Of a DNA stretch of 36,689 nucleotides, positions 35,534 to 36,689 are shown one piece after another. Origin of the DNA: Chitinophagaceae bacterium UBA1946 (lineage in GTDB: Bacteria > Bacteroidota > Bacteroidia > Chitinophagales > Chitinophagaceae); NCBI GenBank assembly GCA_002336815.1, contig DDEU01000074.1, forward strand, positions 1-36,689, written 5' to 3'. The notes under the pieces are model-generated. The model saw only the letters and a list, made by a program, of their open reading frames with translations, searched no databases and was not told the DNA's origin. Position numbers and translations under genes: made by a program. The first letter of the stretch is position 1. The number at the start of each line of letters is the position of its first letter.

Positions 35534-36394
35534 CTACTTCCCAAACGCCCAGCGCAAAAAGTCAGGCATGGCCCTGCTCCAGCTTTCGGGATCATGTTTC
35601 CCATCTGCACTTTCGGTATACACAATATCCGATGGAGGACAAACATTTTTTGACTGGATGAGCGCAACAAGGTCTTTGGTATCATCCACCACATCAATGA
35701 TGCCGTCCTTATCCCTGTCGCTGGTTTCTTCTTTAGCACCTGCATAGAACCAGTATTTGAGGTGCGGTTTTTTTCGGGACGATTGAATATTGTTGATGAT
35801 GATGCGGTTGCCGGCATCTGAGTAGTCTGCTGCGGCGGCATCTTTATCCCGCCACCAGAATGAACCGGAAAATACACCCACTTTATCGATCTTATCTGCA
35901 TGGTTCCAGGCAATGTCAAAAGCAGACAATCCGCCCAGCGAACTGCCCGCCAGCACTACGGTGTTGAATTTTCTTACACCCGCTTTCTTTTTTACAAACG
36001 GGTATAGTTCGTTGTCAATAAAATCTGCATATTTACCAGCTTTGCTTCCCCTGTTTTGATAGTCGGGGTAACCTGCCACACCATAAATATCCTGCCGGTT
36101 GCTGCCGGCATGAATGGCCACCACTACCAGGGGCTGTATCAGTTTCTTTTTATACAGGTCGGTAATGGTTTCTTTAAGCTTTAACTTTTCAATATCCTGG
36201 CCATCGTTCAGTAATAAGAGGTTCATGTCGCTCTTGTCATCCGGCATAGGCGTGCTGATGATACTGAGCTGAATATGCTGCTGCAGGTGGCGGCTGTAGA
36301 TTTCATCTTCCTGCTGCTTAATTTTTTTCGAGCAGGCGCTGAGTACAAGGACTGCTGCCAGCAAGGTTATCAGCGGATAGTGCAATCTTTTCAT
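35534..36394 (-). CDS. Esterase-family (alpha/beta hydrolase) lipoprotein
   Basis: The 286-aa protein has a lipoprotein signal (LVLSAC, C21). It belongs to the putative esterase family (esterase D / enterobactin-esterase-like): LLLLNDGQDIE near 59-69, the nucleophile elbow GSSLGG with S152, and the likely catalytic histidine H267 in DGKHDPESW. Between them, D226-x-D228-x-D230-G-x-x-D234 reads as a calcium-binding loop, and the acid of the triad probably lies close by. The enzyme should face the periplasm or surface. Its ester substrate is unknown. Promoter boxes TTTG (36444-36441) and TACATTTG (36419-36412) precede it, interleaved with those of the divergent tRNA gene. Confidence 0.9.
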   Translation of the reverse strand: MKRLHYPLITLLAAVLVLSACSKKIKQQEDEIYSRHLQQHIQLSIISTPMPDDKSDMNLLLLNDGQDIEKLKLKETITDLYKKKLIQPLVVVAIHAGSNRQDIYGVAGYPDYQNRGSKAGKYADFIDNELYPFVKKKAGVRKFNTVVLAGSSLGGLSAFDIAWNHADKIDKVGVFSGSFWWRDKDAAAADYSDAGNRIIINNIQSSRKKPHLKYWFYAGAKEETSDRDKDGIIDVVDDTKDLVALIQSKNVCPPSDIVYTESADGKHDPESWSRAMPDFLRWAFGK

Positions 36395-36411
36395 AAAACT
36401 ATTTTGAAAAA

Positions 36412-36444
36412 CAAATGTATAATATTTGGCAGCAAAACTGCAAA
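36412..36444 (-). promoter_or_regulatory. Promoter of the esterase lipoprotein gene
   Basis: On the minus strand TTTG (36444-36441), a 21-bp spacer and TACATTTG (36419-36412) match the Bacteroidota -33/-7 pattern. Transcription would start near 36408, about 14 nt before the ATG at 36394. Confidence 0.7.
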
Positions 36445-36456
36445 CCCTTACTTTTG
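36425..36456 (+). promoter_or_regulatory. Promoter of the initiator tRNA gene
   Basis: TTTG (36425-36428), a 20-bp spacer and TACTTTTG (36449-36456) match the Bacteroidota -33/-7 pattern. The box ends 3 bp before the first base of the mature tRNA. Confidence 0.75.
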
Positions 36457-36459
36457 CAC

Positions 36460-36531
<72 letters not shown>

Positions 36532-36537
36532 CAACGT

Positions 36538-36560
36538 AAAGGCTCGTAAGAGCCTTTTTT
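36538..36560 (+). terminator. Terminator of the initiator tRNA gene
   Basis: AAAGGCTC pairs perfectly with GAGCCTTT around GTAA, followed by T (36555-36560). It starts 7 bp after the tRNA. Nothing further is recognised to the end of the window at 36689. Confidence 0.93.
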
Positions 36561-36689
36561 ATTCTTGGCAGTTTGAGCTGATGAATATGATTACCTTCTC
36601 TTCTTTTTAAGATTTTACCAGGTTCTCTATTCATGGCTGCGTAAAATCAATTCAATGAAATCAGGTTTCGTAAATATTTTTGGTAAGCC

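Overview
The window reads as chromosome of a Bacteroidota bacterium, most likely a Chitinophagaceae relative (inference). The signs are a type IX secretion (T9SS) sorting domain, a TonB-dependent receptor under a TPP riboswitch, GIN-domain (DUF2807) proteins, lipoproteins with short lipoboxes, and promoter boxes of the Bacteroidota form TTTG / TAnnTTTG. I see no plasmid, phage, transposase or CRISPR signature.

Left third (1-15213): two giant secreted repeat proteins are transcribed divergently from an 824-bp AT-rich spacer. The minus-strand gene starts at 5536 and runs off the left edge. The plus-strand gene (6361-15213, 2950 aa) is complete and ends in a T9SS type A sorting domain. They are paralogues over much of their length: both carry the same 82-89-residue Ig/PKD-like unit (5 copies in the visible part of one, 14 in the other), followed by the same jelly-roll-like block and the same Ig_7-like domain. 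They then differ: the minus-strand protein goes on to YDG/MBG-type repeats, the plus-strand one to a beta-rich module and the sorting domain. The spacer holds a small array of iterated ~28-bp elements.

Middle (15488-23615): housekeeping genes. These are a DegP/HtrA-type periplasmic protease; a LuxC-type acyl-CoA reductase divergent from a 2[4Fe-4S] ferredoxin; a small DUF4440-like lipoprotein; a probable ddl - PASTA protein - rhodanese transcription unit closed by a strong terminator; and an HscA-type Hsp70. A spacer of TTTGCGTGAAAAA repeats follows.

Right third (23849-36689): a YfhO-type membrane protein divergent from a SAM methyltransferase; a large exported protein combining an HExxH site, a probable beta-propeller and a probable outer-membrane barrel; a TPR lipoprotein; a TonB-dependent receptor controlled by a TPP riboswitch (probable thiamine uptake); two tandem GIN-domain paralogues of identical length; an esterase-family lipoprotein; and an initiator tRNA whose promoter interleaves with that of the esterase gene.

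Most of the window is cell-envelope biology. The least ordinary parts are the divergent giant paralogues with the iterated element between them, the protease-like propeller/barrel protein, the GIN pair with its SGASD ladder, and the near-leaderless initiator tRNA. I did not find a clear multi-gene system that is certainly new.
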